NCBI RefSeq assembly: GCF_040448685.1
Contig: NZ_CP159290.1
Span: 4,774,001 to 4,838,000 of the forward strand
Source of the DNA: Cellulosimicrobium sp. ES-005
GTDB taxonomy: Bacteria > Actinomycetota > Actinomycetes > Actinomycetales > Cellulomonadaceae
Direction of reading: 5' to 3'
Length of the DNA: 64,000 nucleotides
The position numbers and the translations under genes were made by a program. Positions 34,661-44,801 of the stretch are shown here, one piece after another; the stretch's first letter is position 1; each line of letters begins with the position of its first letter. The notes beneath the pieces were generated by a model, which made no database searches, was not told the DNA's origin, and was given only the letters and a program-made list of their open reading frames with translations.

Positions 34661-37600
34661 ATGGCCTATCCGCTGCACCGCGCCCCCTCGTCCGCCGCCT
34701 CTGCCGCCGACTCGCACCCCGGAGCCGCGTTCGGCGTGCCTGCCTCTCCCGACCTGCCCGCGATCGAGCGCGAGGTCCTCGCCTACTGGGAGGCGGACGA
34801 CACGTTCCGCGCCTCGGTCGAGCGCAACTCCGCCGGCGAGAACGGCAGCAACGAGTTCGTCTTCTACGACGGCCCGCCGTTCGCCAACGGCCTGCCCCAC
34901 TACGGGCACCTGCTCACGGGGTACGCGAAGGACGTCGTGCCGCGCTACCAGACGATGCGCGGCAAGCACGTCGAGCGCCGTTTCGGGTGGGACACGCACG
35001 GCCTGCCCGCCGAGCTCGAGGCGATGGACCAGCTCGGGATCAAGACCAAGGAGGAGATCCTCGAGCTGGGGATCGAGCGGTTCAACGACGCGTGCCGCGC
35101 GTCGGTGCTGAAGTACACGAGCGAGTGGCAGGACTACGTGACCCGCCAGGCGCGCTGGGTCGACTTCGAGCACGACTACAAGACGCTCGACCCGACGTTC
35201 ATGGAGTCGGTCCTGTGGGCGTTCAAGCAGCTCTACGACAAGGGCCTCGTCTACGAGGGCTTCCGCGTGCTGCCCTACTGCTGGAACGACCAGACGCCGC
35301 TGTCCAACCACGAGCTGCGCATGGACGAGGACGTGTACCAGGTCCGCCAGGACCCGGCGGTCACCGTGGGCTTCCGGCTCGAGACGGGCGAGCTCGCGCT
35401 CATCTGGACGACGACGCCCTGGACCCTGCCGTCCAACCTGTTCGTCATGGTCGGGCCGGACGTCGAGTACGTCGTCGTGGAGTCGTCGTTCACGGGCGTC
35501 ACGGAGCGCTACGTGATCGCGGCCGAGCGCCTCGGGGCGTACGCGCGCGAGCTCGCCGACGAGGGCGTCGAGGACGTGACGACGCAGGTCGTCGAGCGCC
35601 TCACGGGCGCCGACCTCGTCGGGCGCTCCTACACGCCGCCGTTCTCCTACTTCGCCGGCCACCCCGGTGCGCACCGCGTCGTCGAGGCGGACTTCGTCAC
35701 GACGACGGACGGCACCGGCCTCGTGCACAACGCCGGCGCGTTCGGCGAGGAGGACAAGGTCGTCTCCGACCGCGAGGGGGTCGAGCCGGTCCTCCCGGTC
35801 GCGTCCGACGGCAAGTTCGTCTTCCCCGTCGTCGACTACGAGAGCCTGCAGGTCTTCGACGCGAACGCGCTCATCATCGACCACCTCAAGGGCCGGACGC
35901 GGCACGACGCCGCGGTGGCGGCGGGCGAGGCGGCTCCGGACCTCGCGCTCGGCGCCACCAGCGTCGGGACGGTGCTGCTGCGCCGCGAGTCGTACGCGCA
36001 CTCCTACCCGCACTGCTGGCGCTGCCGGCAGCCGCTCATCTACATGGGCGTGTCGTCGTGGTTCGTCGCGGTGTCGACGTTCAAGGACCGCATGGTCGAG
36101 CTCAACGAGCAGATCTCCTGGACGCCCGAGCACATCCAGCACGGCCAGTTCGGCAAGTGGCTCGAGAACGCGCGCGACTGGTCGATCACGCGCAACCGGT
36201 TCTGGGGGAGCCCGGTGCCGGTGTGGCGCTCCGACGACCCGCAGTACCCGCGCGTCGACGTCTACGGGTCGTTCGCCGAGCTCGAGCGCGACTTCGGCAC
36301 GCTGCCGCGCAACGAGAAGGGCGAGCCGGACCTGCACCGCCCGTTCGTCGACCGCCTCACCCGGCCCAACCCCGACGACCCGACGGGCCGCTCGACCATG
36401 CGCCGCGTCGAGGACGTCATGGACGTCTGGTTCGACTCGGGGTCCATGCCCTACGCGCAGGTGCACTACCCGTTCGAGAACACGGACTGGTTCGAGCACC
36501 ACAACCCGGGCGACTTCATCGTCGAGTACATCGGCCAGACGCGCGGCTGGTTCTACACGCTGCACGTGCTCGCGACCGCGCTGTTCGACCGCCCCGCGTT
36601 CCGCTCGGCCGTCTCGCACGGCATCGTGCTGGGCTCCGACGGCCGCAAGATGAGCAAGTCCCTGCGCAACTACCCGGACGTCAACGAGGTCTTCGACCGC
36701 GACGGCTCCGACGCGATGCGCTGGTTCCTCATGAGCTCGCCGATCCTGCGCGGCGGCAACCTCGTCGTCACCGAGGACGGGATCCGCGACGCGGTGCGCC
36801 AGGTGCTCCTCCCGCTGTGGAGCACGTACTACTTCTTCACCCTGTACGCGAACACGTCGAAGGCGCAGGCGCGCGCGGGCGAGCCGGGCGGCGCGGCGGG
36901 ATACGTCGCGCAGAAGGTCGCACCCGAGCGCGTGGCCGGGCTCCCGGCGCTCGACCGCTACCTGCTCGCGCGCACGCACGACCTCGTCGTGCGCGTCACC
37001 GAGCAGCTCGACGCCTACGACATCGCCGGCGCGTGCGAGACCGTGCGCGAGCACCTCGACGTCCTGACGAACTGGTACGTGCGCACCCAGCGCGACCGGT
37101 TCTGGGCCGAGGACGCCGACGCGTTCGACACGCTGTACACGGCGCTCGAGACGCTCACGCGCGTCATGGCGCCGCTCGCCCCGCTGCTCGCGGAGGAGGT
37201 GTGGCGCGGCCTGACGGGCGGGCGCTCGGTCCACCTCACCGACTGGCCGGCGTCCACCGAAGAGGTCGGCGAGCGGTTCGTCGGCGAGGACGGCTCGTCC
37301 GCCGTGGCCGTGCGCCACGTCCCGGACGCGTCCCTCGTCGCCGACCCGGCGCTCGTCGCCGCGATGGACGAGGTCCGCGCCGTCGCGTCGGCCGCGCTCG
37401 GCCTGCGCAAGGCGCACCAGCTCCGCGTGCGCCAGCCGCTCGCGCGCCTCACGGTCGTCGTGGACGACCCCGAGGCGCTCGCGCCGTACACGGACCTGCT
37501 GGCGCGCGAGCTCAACGTCAAGGCCGTCGAGCTCGAGTCGACCGACTCGGACGCCGCCGAGCGCTTCGGTATCACGCAGCGCCTCGCCGTGAACGCGCGC

Positions 37601-38131
37601 GCCGCGGGACCGCGCCTGGGCCGCGGGGTCCAGGCCGTCATCAAGGCCGCCAAGGCGGGTGCGTGGCGCGTGGACGACGCCGGGGAGGTCGTCGTGACGA
37701 CGGACGACGGCGACGTCGCGCTCCTGCCCGCGGAGTACGAGCTGACGACGGTGGTCGCCGCCACCCGGGCCGGCGGCCCGGAGCCCGACGCGGAGGCACC
37801 GAGCGTCGCCGCCGCGGTGCTCGCGAGCGGCGGGTTTGCCGTCCTCGACCTCGCGCTCGACGACGCGTTGCTCGCCGAGGGCTACGCACGCGACGTGATC
37901 CGCGACGTGCAGGACGCGCGCAAGGCCGCCGGCCTCGACGTGGCCGACCGCATCCGGCTGTCGCTCGACGTGCCCGGCGAGTGGCTCGTCGCGGTCGAGG
38001 AGCACCGCGACCTCGTCGCGCGCGAGACCCTCGCGGTCGAGGTCGTCCTCGAGACGTCGCCGACCGACGTGCGCTCCGTGCGCGTCGAGAAGGCCGACGG
38101 CACCGTTCCGGAGACGGCGGTGATCCTGTGA
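34661..38131 (+). CDS. ileS: Isoleucine--tRNA ligase
   Basis: This class I synthetase charges tRNA-Ile. The HIGH motif appears as PHYGH (79-83) in [18 protein letters not shown] and the KMSKS loop is [10 protein letters not shown] (663-667 for KMSKS). Between them lies the CP1 editing domain ([10 protein letters not shown]). The 1156 residues correspond to the long, eukaryote-like IleRS2 type, which tends to resist mupirocin; the type is inferred from length and from absence of the C-terminal zinc-finger segment. The ATG at 34661 has CGGAG 11 nt upstream and is governed by the T-box leader. Its stop overlaps the folC start (GTGA). Confidence 0.97.
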   Translation: MAYPLHRAPSSAASAADSHPGAAFGVPASPDLPAIEREVLAYWEADDTFRASVERNSAGENGSNEFVFYDGPPFANGLPHYGHLLTGYAKDVVPRYQTMRGKHVERRFGWDTHGLPAELEAMDQLGIKTKEEILELGIERFNDACRASVLKYTSEWQDYVTRQARWVDFEHDYKTLDPTFMESVLWAFKQLYDKGLVYEGFRVLPYCWNDQTPLSNHELRMDEDVYQVRQDPAVTVGFRLETGELALIWTTTPWTLPSNLFVMVGPDVEYVVVESSFTGVTERYVIAAERLGAYARELADEGVEDVTTQVVERLTGADLVGRSYTPPFSYFAGHPGAHRVVEADFVTTTDGTGLVHNAGAFGEEDKVVSDREGVEPVLPVASDGKFVFPVVDYESLQVFDANALIIDHLKGRTRHDAAVAAGEAAPDLALGATSVGTVLLRRESYAHSYPHCWRCRQPLIYMGVSSWFVAVSTFKDRMVELNEQISWTPEHIQHGQFGKWLENARDWSITRNRFWGSPVPVWRSDDPQYPRVDVYGSFAELERDFGTLPRNEKGEPDLHRPFVDRLTRPNPDDPTGRSTMRRVEDVMDVWFDSGSMPYAQVHYPFENTDWFEHHNPGDFIVEYIGQTRGWFYTLHVLATALFDRPAFRSAVSHGIVLGSDGRKMSKSLRNYPDVNEVFDRDGSDAMRWFLMSSPILRGGNLVVTEDGIRDAVRQVLLPLWSTYYFFTLYANTSKAQARAGEPGGAAGYVAQKVAPERVAGLPALDRYLLARTHDLVVRVTEQLDAYDIAGACETVREHLDVLTNWYVRTQRDRFWAEDADAFDTLYTALETLTRVMAPLAPLLAEEVWRGLTGGRSVHLTDWPASTEEVGERFVGEDGSSAVAVRHVPDASLVADPALVAAMDEVRAVASAALGLRKAHQLRVRQPLARLTVVVDDPEALAPYTDLLARELNVKAVELESTDSDAAERFGITQRLAVNARAAGPRLGRGVQAVIKAAKAGAWRVDDAGEVVVTTDDGDVALLPAEYELTTVVAATRAGGPEPDAEAPSVAAAVLASGGFAVLDLALDDALLAEGYARDVIRDVQDARKAAGLDVADRIRLSLDVPGEWLVAVEEHRDLVARETLAVEVVLETSPTDVRSVRVEKADGTVPETAVIL

Positions 38132-39549
38132 GCGCCGCCCGCAAGGACCCCGGCGCCGCACGCCGGCAGAGCGCGAAGGACGCCCGCGCGGCCGCGGAGG
38201 ACGTCGCCGCGCAGGCGGACCTGGAGCGTGTCTACCAGCACATCGTGTCCCGTGCTCCCGAGCACGACTTCGACCCGACGATCGACCGGGTGCGGCGCCT
38301 GTTCGAGCTGCTGGGCGACCCGCAGCACGCGTTCCGGACGATCCACCTCACCGGGACCAACGGCAAGACGAGCACCGCGCGCGTCGCGGAGCGCCTCGTG
38401 CGCGAGCACGGGCTGCGCACGGGGATGTTCACGAGCCCGCACCTGACGAGCGTCACCGAGCGGATCGTCGTCGACGGCGAGCCGCTCTCGGCGCGCCGGT
38501 TCGTCGAGGTCTGGGAGGACGTCTACCCGTACGTGCAGGTCGTCGACGCCGAGCTCGCCGAGGCCGGGCAGTCGCAGCTCAGCTTCTTCGAGGTGCTCAC
38601 GGGCGTGGCGTTCGCGGCGTTCGCCGACACGCCCGTCGACGTCGCGATCGTCGAGGTCGGCATGGGCGGCGAGTGGGACTCGACCAACGTGGTCGACGCC
38701 GAGGTCGCCGTCGTGACGCCCGTCGCGCTCGACCACGAGCGCTGGCTCGGCAGCACGCTCGAGGAGATCGCGACGGTCAAGTCGGGCATCGTCAAGGGTG
38801 GCGCGACCGTCGTCTCCGCCGCGCAGCGCCCGGAGGTCGAGGAGGTGCTGCGCGCCCGCGCCGAGCGCGTCGGTGCGCGCCTGCTGCGCGAGGGCGTCGA
38901 CCTCGACGTGGCGGCACGGCAGGTCGCGGTCGGGGGGCAGCTCCTCGACCTGCGCACGCCCGCCGCGCTCTACACCGAGGTGTTCCTCCCGCTGCACGGC
39001 GAGCACCAGGCGCACAACGCGCTGCTCGCGCTCGGCGCGGTGGAGGCGTTCCTCGGCGGCCGGGCGCTCGACGGCACGCTCGTCGAGGCGGCCTTCGCGG
39101 ACGTCACCTCGCCGGGCCGGCTCGAGGTCGTGCGGTCGAGCCCGACCGTCCTCGTCGACGCGGCGCACAACGCCGCGGGCGCGGAGGCGCTCGCGACCGC
39201 GCTCGGCGAGGCGTTCGACCTGCGCCACCTCGTCGGGGTCGTCGCGATCATGGCGGACAAGGACGCCGAGCCGCTGCTCGCGGCGCTCGAGCCGGTGCTG
39301 TCCGAGGTCGTCGTGACGCGCAACAGCTCCGAGCGGTCGGCCGATCCCGCCGACCTCGCCGAGCTCGCCGCGGACGTGTTCGGCGAGGACCGCGTGCACA
39401 GCACCGAGCGGCTCGACGAGGCGCTCCAGGTGGCCGTCGACCTCGCCGAGCGGGACGACGCGGTGGGCGTGGGGACCGGCTCGGGCGTGCTCGTCACGGG
39501 CTCGGTCGTCACGGTCGCCGACGCGCGCATCCTCCTCGGGCGCGGCTGA
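38128..39549 (+). CDS. folC: Bifunctional folylpolyglutamate/dihydrofolate synthase
   Basis: FolC joins glutamate to dihydropteroate and to folates with ATP. The Mur-ligase-type P-loop is [12 protein letters not shown] (about 74-85), followed by FTSPHL, an essential Glu/His region in [13 protein letters not shown] and the ADP-binding VDAAHN(A/P) segment. Length is 473 residues with a 25-residue Ala/Arg-rich N-terminal extension. The GTG at 38128 overlaps the ileS stop, so folC is read from the T-box-controlled mRNA. A hairpin at 39583-39613 ends the unit. Confidence 0.96.
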   Translation: MSAARKDPGAARRQSAKDARAAAEDVAAQADLERVYQHIVSRAPEHDFDPTIDRVRRLFELLGDPQHAFRTIHLTGTNGKTSTARVAERLVREHGLRTGMFTSPHLTSVTERIVVDGEPLSARRFVEVWEDVYPYVQVVDAELAEAGQSQLSFFEVLTGVAFAAFADTPVDVAIVEVGMGGEWDSTNVVDAEVAVVTPVALDHERWLGSTLEEIATVKSGIVKGGATVVSAAQRPEVEEVLRARAERVGARLLREGVDLDVAARQVAVGGQLLDLRTPAALYTEVFLPLHGEHQAHNALLALGAVEAFLGGRALDGTLVEAAFADVTSPGRLEVVRSSPTVLVDAAHNAAGAEALATALGEAFDLRHLVGVVAIMADKDAEPLLAALEPVLSEVVVTRNSSERSADPADLAELAADVFGEDRVHSTERLDEALQVAVDLAERDDAVGVGTGSGVLVTGSVVTVADARILLGRG

Positions 39550-39582
39550 CGCCCCGTCCCGCGCGGCACTGCTCCTCCGCGC

Positions 39583-39613
39583 ACGAGGCGCGCCACCGGG
39601 TGGCGCGCCTCGT
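39583..39613 (+). terminator. Intrinsic terminator after folC
   Basis: A perfect 14-bp stem (39583-39596 with 39600-39613) has a 3-nt loop and lies 34 nt past the folC stop. Confidence 0.75.
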
Positions 39614-39742
39614 CGCGTCGGGGACGCCTCGCGGCCCGCCGCACCCGGGTGTTTGATGGAGGCGACGACGGCGACGGACACGCCGGGCGGGGGTCGTCGG
39701 CGTCCGGAGCACCGGGCGCACGGACCGATGGAGGGATGACCG

Positions 39743-40738
39743 GTGAAGAAGCTGCTCAACGATCCCCAGGACGCGGTGTCGGAGTCCCTGGAGGGGTTCG
39801 GCCAGGCGCACGCCGACCTCGTGGAGGTGCACCTCGCGCCGCCCTACGTCTCGCGGGCCGGGGGTGCGGTCCCCGGGAAGGTCGGGCTGGTCTCCGGCGG
39901 TGGGTCCGGGCACGAGCCGCTGCACGCGGGCTTCGTCGGCTTGGGGATGCTCGACGCCGCGGTCCCGGGCGCGGTCTTCACCTCGCCGACGCCGGACCAG
40001 ATCGTCCCGGCGATCCTCGGCGCCGACTCGGGCGCGGGCGTCCTCGCGATCGTGAAGAACTACACGGGCGACGTGCTGAACTTCGAGACGGCGGTCGAGC
40101 TCGTCGAGGCGGAGGGCACCCAGGTCACGAGCATCCTCGTCAACGACGACGTCGCGGTCGAGGACTCGCTCTACACCGCCGGCCGGCGCGGCGTCGCGGG
40201 GACGGTCGCGGTCGAGAAGATCGCGGGCGCCGCGGCCGAGCGCGGCGACGACCTCGGCGCGGTGACGGAGATCGCGGGCCGCGTCGTCGCGAACGTGCGC
40301 TCGATGGGCGTCGCGCTCACCGCCTGCACGGTCCCGCACGTCGGCAAGCCGAGCTTCGACCTCGGCGACGACGAGGTCGAGATCGGGATCGGCATCCACG
40401 GCGAGCCGGGCCGGCACCGCATCCCGCTGGCCTCGGCGGACGAGATCACGCAGCGGCTCGTGGACCCCGTCGCCGACGACCTGGGCCTGTCGGACGGCGA
40501 GGACGTGTTGCTGTTCGTTAACGGAATGGGCGGTACGCCGCTGTCCGAGCTGTACGTCGTCTATCGTCAGGCGAGGAGGCTGCTCGAGGGGCGCGGCGTA
40601 CGGGTGACGCGCTCGCTCGTCGGCAACTACGTCACGTCGCTGGAGATGCAGGGTGCGTCGGTCACCGTGCTGCGCCTGGACGACGAGCTCACCGCCCTGT
40701 GGGACGCTCCCGTCCACACGGCTGCGCTGCGCTGGTGA
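39743..40738 (+). CDS. dhaK: Dihydroxyacetone kinase subunit DhaK
   Basis: DhaK binds dihydroxyacetone covalently for PEP-dependent phosphorylation. It has GGGSGHEPLHAGFVG (about 53-67), GVLAIVKNYTGDVLNFETA and the hemiaminal-forming His219 in GIGIHGEPG. Length is 331 residues. The GTG at 39743 has GAGGG upstream. With dhaL and dhaM it forms the PTS-type kinase, which takes phosphate from PEP through EI and HPr. No DhaS/DhaR regulator gene is adjacent, so control is unknown. Confidence 0.95.
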   Translation: MKKLLNDPQDAVSESLEGFGQAHADLVEVHLAPPYVSRAGGAVPGKVGLVSGGGSGHEPLHAGFVGLGMLDAAVPGAVFTSPTPDQIVPAILGADSGAGVLAIVKNYTGDVLNFETAVELVEAEGTQVTSILVNDDVAVEDSLYTAGRRGVAGTVAVEKIAGAAAERGDDLGAVTEIAGRVVANVRSMGVALTACTVPHVGKPSFDLGDDEVEIGIGIHGEPGRHRIPLASADEITQRLVDPVADDLGLSDGEDVLLFVNGMGGTPLSELYVVYRQARRLLEGRGVRVTRSLVGNYVTSLEMQGASVTVLRLDDELTALWDAPVHTAALRW

Positions 40739-40808
40739 GGCGGCGCCCGTGCGTGCAGTCTCCGAGGGGCCGGCGGACCGCCGGCTCGACGGCGAGGAGA
40801 GGTGGGGC

Positions 40809-41453
40809 ATGACGCTGGACGTGGCCTGGGCGGACCGGTGGACGCGGCTGAGCGCGGAGCGCATCGCGGCGGCACGGGACGAGCTGACCGAGCTGGACCG
40901 CCAGATCGGTGACGGCGACCACGGGGAGAACCTCGACCGGGGGTTCCGCGCGGTGGTCGCCAAGCTCGACGGGACGGCCGCCGGGGACCAGCCGCCGGGT
41001 CAGATCGGCGACGTGCTCAAGCTCGTGGCCACGACCCTCATGTCGTCCGTCGGCGGCGCCTCGGGGCCGCTCTACGGCACCGCCTACCTGCGTGCGGCGA
41101 AGGTGACGGGCCTGTCCGAGCTCGACGCCCACGGCGTGGTGGCCCTCCTCGAGGGCGCGCTGGAGGGCATCACCGCCCGTGGCAAGGCGCAGGTCGGGGA
41201 GAAGACGATGGTGGACGCCTGGCAGCCGGCGGTGGACGCCGCGGAGGCCGCCGCGGACGCCGGGGCGTCGACCGGCGACGTCCTCGCCGCCGCCGCGCAG
41301 GCGGCGCGCGCGGGCGCCGAGGCGACGGTCCCGCTCGTCGCGACGAAGGGCCGCGCGAGCTACCTGGGTGAGCGCAGCGCCGGGCACCAGGACCCGGGGG
41401 CGACCTCGACCGCGATCCTCCTCGAGGCCGCGCGCGACGCGGCGACGGCGTGA
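40809..41453 (+). CDS. dhaL: Dihydroxyacetone kinase ADP-binding subunit DhaL
   Basis: DhaL carries a bound ADP as coenzyme and passes phosphate to dihydroxyacetone on DhaK. The Mg-ADP motif is IGDGDHGENLDRG (about 32-44), with SSVGGASGPLYG (about 79-90) and the C-terminal GHQDPGATSTA. Length is 214 residues. The ATG at 40809 lies 71 nt after dhaK. Its stop overlaps the dhaM start by 4 nt. Confidence 0.95.
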   Translation: MTLDVAWADRWTRLSAERIAAARDELTELDRQIGDGDHGENLDRGFRAVVAKLDGTAAGDQPPGQIGDVLKLVATTLMSSVGGASGPLYGTAYLRAAKVTGLSELDAHGVVALLEGALEGITARGKAQVGEKTMVDAWQPAVDAAEAAADAGASTGDVLAAAAQAARAGAEATVPLVATKGRASYLGERSAGHQDPGATSTAILLEAARDAATA

Positions 41454-42187
41454 GCGGCGCCGCCGGGCCGGTCGGGGCGCGAGCGCGCGTCGCGCTCGTC
41501 CTCGTCTCGCACTCGCAGCGGCTCGCCGAGGGTGCCGTCGAGCTGTCCGCGCAGATGGCTCCCGGTGTGCTGCTGCTCGCCGCGGGAGGGACCGACGACG
41601 GCGGGCTCGGCACGAGCTACGACCGGGTGTCCGCGGCGCTCGACGAGGCGCTGGCCGTCGCGGAGGGCGTGGTCGTACTCGCCGACCTGGGCTCCGCCGT
41701 CATGACCGTCGAGTCGGTGCTGGACATGGAGGACGGGTTCGACGGGAGGGTCCGGCTCGCCGACGCCCCGTTCGTCGAGGGCGCGGTGGCGGCGGCGGTG
41801 ACCGCGCACGGTGGGGGCGACGTCGCGGAGGTGCTCGCGTCGGCCGAGCACGCGGGCGGCACGTTCGCGGTCGCTGGCGGAGCTCCCGCCGAGGAGGCGT
41901 CGGCGACCCGGGCGGAGCCTCCCGCGGACGGTGCGACGCGCGCCGTCGTCGCGCTGCGCAACCCGCTCGGCCTGCACGCGCGCCCCGCCGCGGTGCTCGC
42001 GCGGCTCGTCGCCGGTTTCGACGCGACGGTGGCGATCGACGGGGTCAACGGCGCGAGCGTCCTCGAGCTCATGAAGCTGGGGGCCACGGGCGGGCAGGAC
42101 CTCACCGTGACGGGGGAGGGACCCCAGGCCGCCGACGCCGTGCGCGCGGTCGTCGAGGCCGTGGAGGGCGGATTCGGGGAGGTCTGA
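41450..42187 (+). CDS. dhaM: PTS-dependent DHA kinase phosphotransferase DhaM (EIIA-HPr)
   Basis: DhaM relays phosphate from the PTS to ADP on DhaL. The N-terminal EIIA-Man-like domain has its active His in VLVSHSQRLAEGAVEL (about 17-32). A linker leads to an HPr domain (about 155-245) with active His in GLHARPAAVLARL and the regulatory-type Ser region GASVLELMKLGA. No EI-like domain is present, so it is the two-domain form of 245 residues. Its GTG overlaps the dhaL stop. Confidence 0.93.
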   Translation: MSGAAGPVGARARVALVLVSHSQRLAEGAVELSAQMAPGVLLLAAGGTDDGGLGTSYDRVSAALDEALAVAEGVVVLADLGSAVMTVESVLDMEDGFDGRVRLADAPFVEGAVAAAVTAHGGGDVAEVLASAEHAGGTFAVAGGAPAEEASATRAEPPADGATRAVVALRNPLGLHARPAAVLARLVAGFDATVAIDGVNGASVLELMKLGATGGQDLTVTGEGPQAADAVRAVVEAVEGGFGEV

Positions 42188-42220
42188 CCGGCACCCCGGT
42201 GTGACGGGCGTCACGCCATA

Positions 42221-42252
42221 TTGCAGTTGATGCAAAATTGCAGAGGGTGCAA
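42221..42252 (+). promoter_or_regulatory. Tandem TetR-type operators over the tetR promoter
   Basis: Two 15-bp inverted repeats of the form TTGCA-N5-TGCAA occur at 42221-42235 (TTGCAGTTGATGCAA) and 42238-42252 (TTGCAGAGGGTGCAA), 17 nt apart. They overlap a promoter with TTGATG (42227-42232), an 18-nt spacer and AAGAAT (42251-42256), 6 nt before the GTG at 42263. Autoregulation of the tetR-MFS pair is the likely purpose. Confidence 0.75.
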
Positions 42253-42262
42253 GAATACACGG

Positions 42263-42952
42263 GTGCCCCTGACTCTCCCTGACGTGCCCGCTCGCCCCTC
42301 GTTGGTCGAGCGGGCCGCGACGTGCCTCGCGCCGTCTCCCGGCGGTCTGCGAGAGCGCAAGAAGCGCGCCCGACGGGAAGCGCTCGTCGAGGCCGCGCAG
42401 ACGCTCGTGCTGGAGCGCGGCTTCGACGCGGTGACGGTCGAGGACATCTGTGCCGAGGTCGGGGTCTCGCCGCGCACGTTCTTCAACTACTTCCCCTCCA
42501 AGGACGACGCCGTGCTCGGCCTGGAGGACTTCTCCGTGCGCCCGGAGGTCGTCGCGGCCTTCGTCGAGGGCGGCCCGACGGGCGCCCTGCTCGACGACCT
42601 CGAGGTGGTCGTCGCCGACGTGCTCGGGCACCAGGTCGTCACGCCCGAGCGCATGGCGCGCACGCTCGAGCTCGTCCAGCGCGAGCCGCAGCTCGTCGCG
42701 CGGCACGTCGCGTGGGTCGACGGCCATCGCGCGGAGCTCGTCGACATGTTCGTCGCACGCCGGGCCGCCCGGCCCTTCGTCCCCGATCCCGAGCTCCTGG
42801 CCCTCGTGGTCATGAGCCTGCTGCGCGCGAGCACCCTCGAGTGGCAGCAGCGCGACCGCGAGGGCGAGCCGGTGGACCACCTGCCGACCGTCGTCGCCCA
42901 GCTCCGCGCGCTCCTGGCGGACACGCGCGCCCCTGATCCCGTGGCCCGCTAG
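42263..42952 (+). CDS. TetR/AcrR-family repressor
   Basis: This 229-residue regulator has an N-terminal HTH: LRERKKRARREALVEAAQTLVLERGFDAVTVEDICAEVGVSPRTFFNYFPSKDDAV (about 29-84). The C-terminal ligand domain is helical with no obvious match. The GTG at 42263 is preferred over the in-frame TTG/ATG codons at 42221 and 42230, because those fall inside the operator. The MFS exporter gene follows 117 nt later in the same direction with no visible promoter of its own. It probably represses both in the absence of an exported compound. Confidence 0.88.
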   Translation: MPLTLPDVPARPSLVERAATCLAPSPGGLRERKKRARREALVEAAQTLVLERGFDAVTVEDICAEVGVSPRTFFNYFPSKDDAVLGLEDFSVRPEVVAAFVEGGPTGALLDDLEVVVADVLGHQVVTPERMARTLELVQREPQLVARHVAWVDGHRAELVDMFVARRAARPFVPDPELLALVVMSLLRASTLEWQQRDREGEPVDHLPTVVAQLRALLADTRAPDPVAR

Positions 42953-43069
42953 CCGCACGCCCTGCGGGCCACCGCACCACCACCGCTCCACCGCCTCACC
43001 AGCTCCCCACCCGACGACGGGCCGCGCCCGTCGGCGCGCGCCCGCCCGTCCTGACCGAACCGGATCCTC

Positions 43070-44797
43070 ATGGCCTCCTCCACCGCAGCACCCCCCGTCG
43101 ACGGCGCCAAGCCGCTCGTCGTGCTCACCCCGCGCACCGTGTGGGTGATCTTCGGCGCGCTCATGGCGTCGATGTTCCTGTCCTCCCTCGACCAGTCGAT
43201 CGTCGGCACCGCGATGCCGACCATCGTCGGCGAGCTCCACGGCGTCGAGCACCAGGGCTGGGTCATCACGGCCTACATCCTGGCCATCGCGATCGTCATG
43301 CCCCTGTACGGCAAGTTCGGCGACCTCTGGGGTCGTCGGTGGCCGTTCCTCGTCGCGATCGGGCTCTTCACCATCGCGTCGGCCGGTGCCGGGTTCGCGC
43401 AGTCGTTCCCCGAGCTCGTCGCCTGGCGCGGCGTGCAGGGCCTCGGCGGCGGCGGTCTGATGATCCTGTCGCAGGCGATCATCGCGGACATCGTGCCCGC
43501 GAAGGACCGCGGCAAGTACATGGGTCCCATGGGCGCCCTGTTCGGCATCGCGGCCGTGATCGGGCCGCTCCTGGGCGGCTGGTTCACCGAGGGGCCGGGC
43601 TGGCGCTGGGCGTTCTGGATCAACGTGCCGATCGGCGTCGCGGCCTTCGTCGTCGCGTGGGTCGCGCTCAAGCTCCCGTCGCACCGCTCGGGCCGCAAGA
43701 TCGACGTCGCCGGGATCTTCCTCATGGTCGTCGCCACGTCCGGCATCGTGCTCGTCACGAGCTGGGAGTCCCTCACCAGCTCGCGCGGCTACGACTGGTC
43801 GGACCCGTGGCTCCTGGGCCTCGTCACGGTCGTGATCGTGTCGATCGCCGCGTTCGTCGTGGTGGAGAACCGTGCCGAGGAGCCGCTGCTCCCGCTGCAC
43901 CTCTTCAAGAACCGGACGTTCACGATCGCGACGCTCATCGGCCTCGTGCTGGGCATGGGCATGTTCTCGGCGCTCGCGTTCCTGCCGACGTTCCTCCAGA
44001 TGTCGACCGGCGCCGGGGTCACCGAGTCCGGCTTCCTCCTGCTGCCCATGATGGCGGGCGTCATGCTCACGGCGATCGGGTCCGGTATCGCGATCACCAA
44101 GACCGGCCGCTACAAGGTGTTCCCGGTCGTCGGGCTCGCGATCACCGCCGCGGGCATGATCTGGCTCACGCGCATCACCGGGGACATGTCGATGTGGCTC
44201 TTCGGCGCCATGATCTTCGTCATGGGCGCCGGCATGGGCCTCGTCATGCAGACGATCGTCCTCGCGGTCCAGAACGCCGTCGACCCGCACGAGCTGGGGA
44301 CCGCGACGAGCGCGAACAACTTCTTCCGCGAGATCGGCGCGGCCGTCGGCACGGCGCTGTTCAGCACGATCTTCACGTCGCGCCTCGCGGACAACCTCGA
44401 GGGCGTCTTCGCGGGCCTGCCCGCGGGCTCGGCCCCCGCCGGTGCCGAGGGGGCCTCGCTCACGCCCGAGATGGTGCAGCAGCTCCCCGAGCCGATCCAC
44501 ACGGGCGTCGTCGACGCGTTCACGGACGCGCTCGCCCCGGCCTTCTGGTACCTCGTCCCGCTCGTGCTCGTCGGGTTCGTCCTCGCGCTCTTCCTGCGCG
44601 AGGTCAAGCTCTCCGACGTCGCGGGGATGGTCGCGCGCGGCGAGGCCGTCGCGGACCACGGCGACCTCGTCGAGGACGCCCCGGTGCCGGTCGAGGACGG
44701 CGCGGGCGAGGCCCCGGCCGTCGTGACCGCGGGAGCCGCGGGGGCGGGCGGCGACCACCCGGAGGACCGGGGCCGCGACGCCACGCCGGTATCCTGA
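43070..44797 (+). CDS. MFS multidrug exporter, DHA2 (EmrB/QacA) type
   Basis: This 575-residue membrane protein has about 14 helices. Motif A appears as GKFGDLWGRRWPF and motif C-type sequence as GIAAVIGPLLGGWF; LDQSIVGTAMPTI in helix 1 is the DHA2 signature. After the last helix there is a 75-residue cytoplasmic acidic tail rich in Ala/Gly/Glu. It probably expels drugs or toxic amphiphiles by proton antiport. It is downstream of tetR and its last codons overlap the -10 box of the next gene (TATCCT at 44790-44795). Confidence 0.92.
   Translation: MASSTAAPPVDGAKPLVVLTPRTVWVIFGALMASMFLSSLDQSIVGTAMPTIVGELHGVEHQGWVITAYILAIAIVMPLYGKFGDLWGRRWPFLVAIGLFTIASAGAGFAQSFPELVAWRGVQGLGGGGLMILSQAIIADIVPAKDRGKYMGPMGALFGIAAVIGPLLGGWFTEGPGWRWAFWINVPIGVAAFVVAWVALKLPSHRSGRKIDVAGIFLMVVATSGIVLVTSWESLTSSRGYDWSDPWLLGLVTVVIVSIAAFVVVENRAEEPLLPLHLFKNRTFTIATLIGLVLGMGMFSALAFLPTFLQMSTGAGVTESGFLLLPMMAGVMLTAIGSGIAITKTGRYKVFPVVGLAITAAGMIWLTRITGDMSMWLFGAMIFVMGAGMGLVMQTIVLAVQNAVDPHELGTATSANNFFREIGAAVGTALFSTIFTSRLADNLEGVFAGLPAGSAPAGAEGASLTPEMVQQLPEPIHTGVVDAFTDALAPAFWYLVPLVLVGFVLALFLREVKLSDVAGMVARGEAVADHGDLVEDAPVPVEDGAGEAPAVVTAGAAGAGGDHPEDRGRDATPVS
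44790..44795 (+). promoter_or_regulatory. -10 box of DUF4233 gene, inside the MFS stop region
   Basis: TATCCT overlaps the last codons of the MFS gene and lies 6 nt before the GTG at 44802, so the transcript would be leaderless. Confidence 0.6.
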
Positions 44798-44801
44798 CCG
44801 G

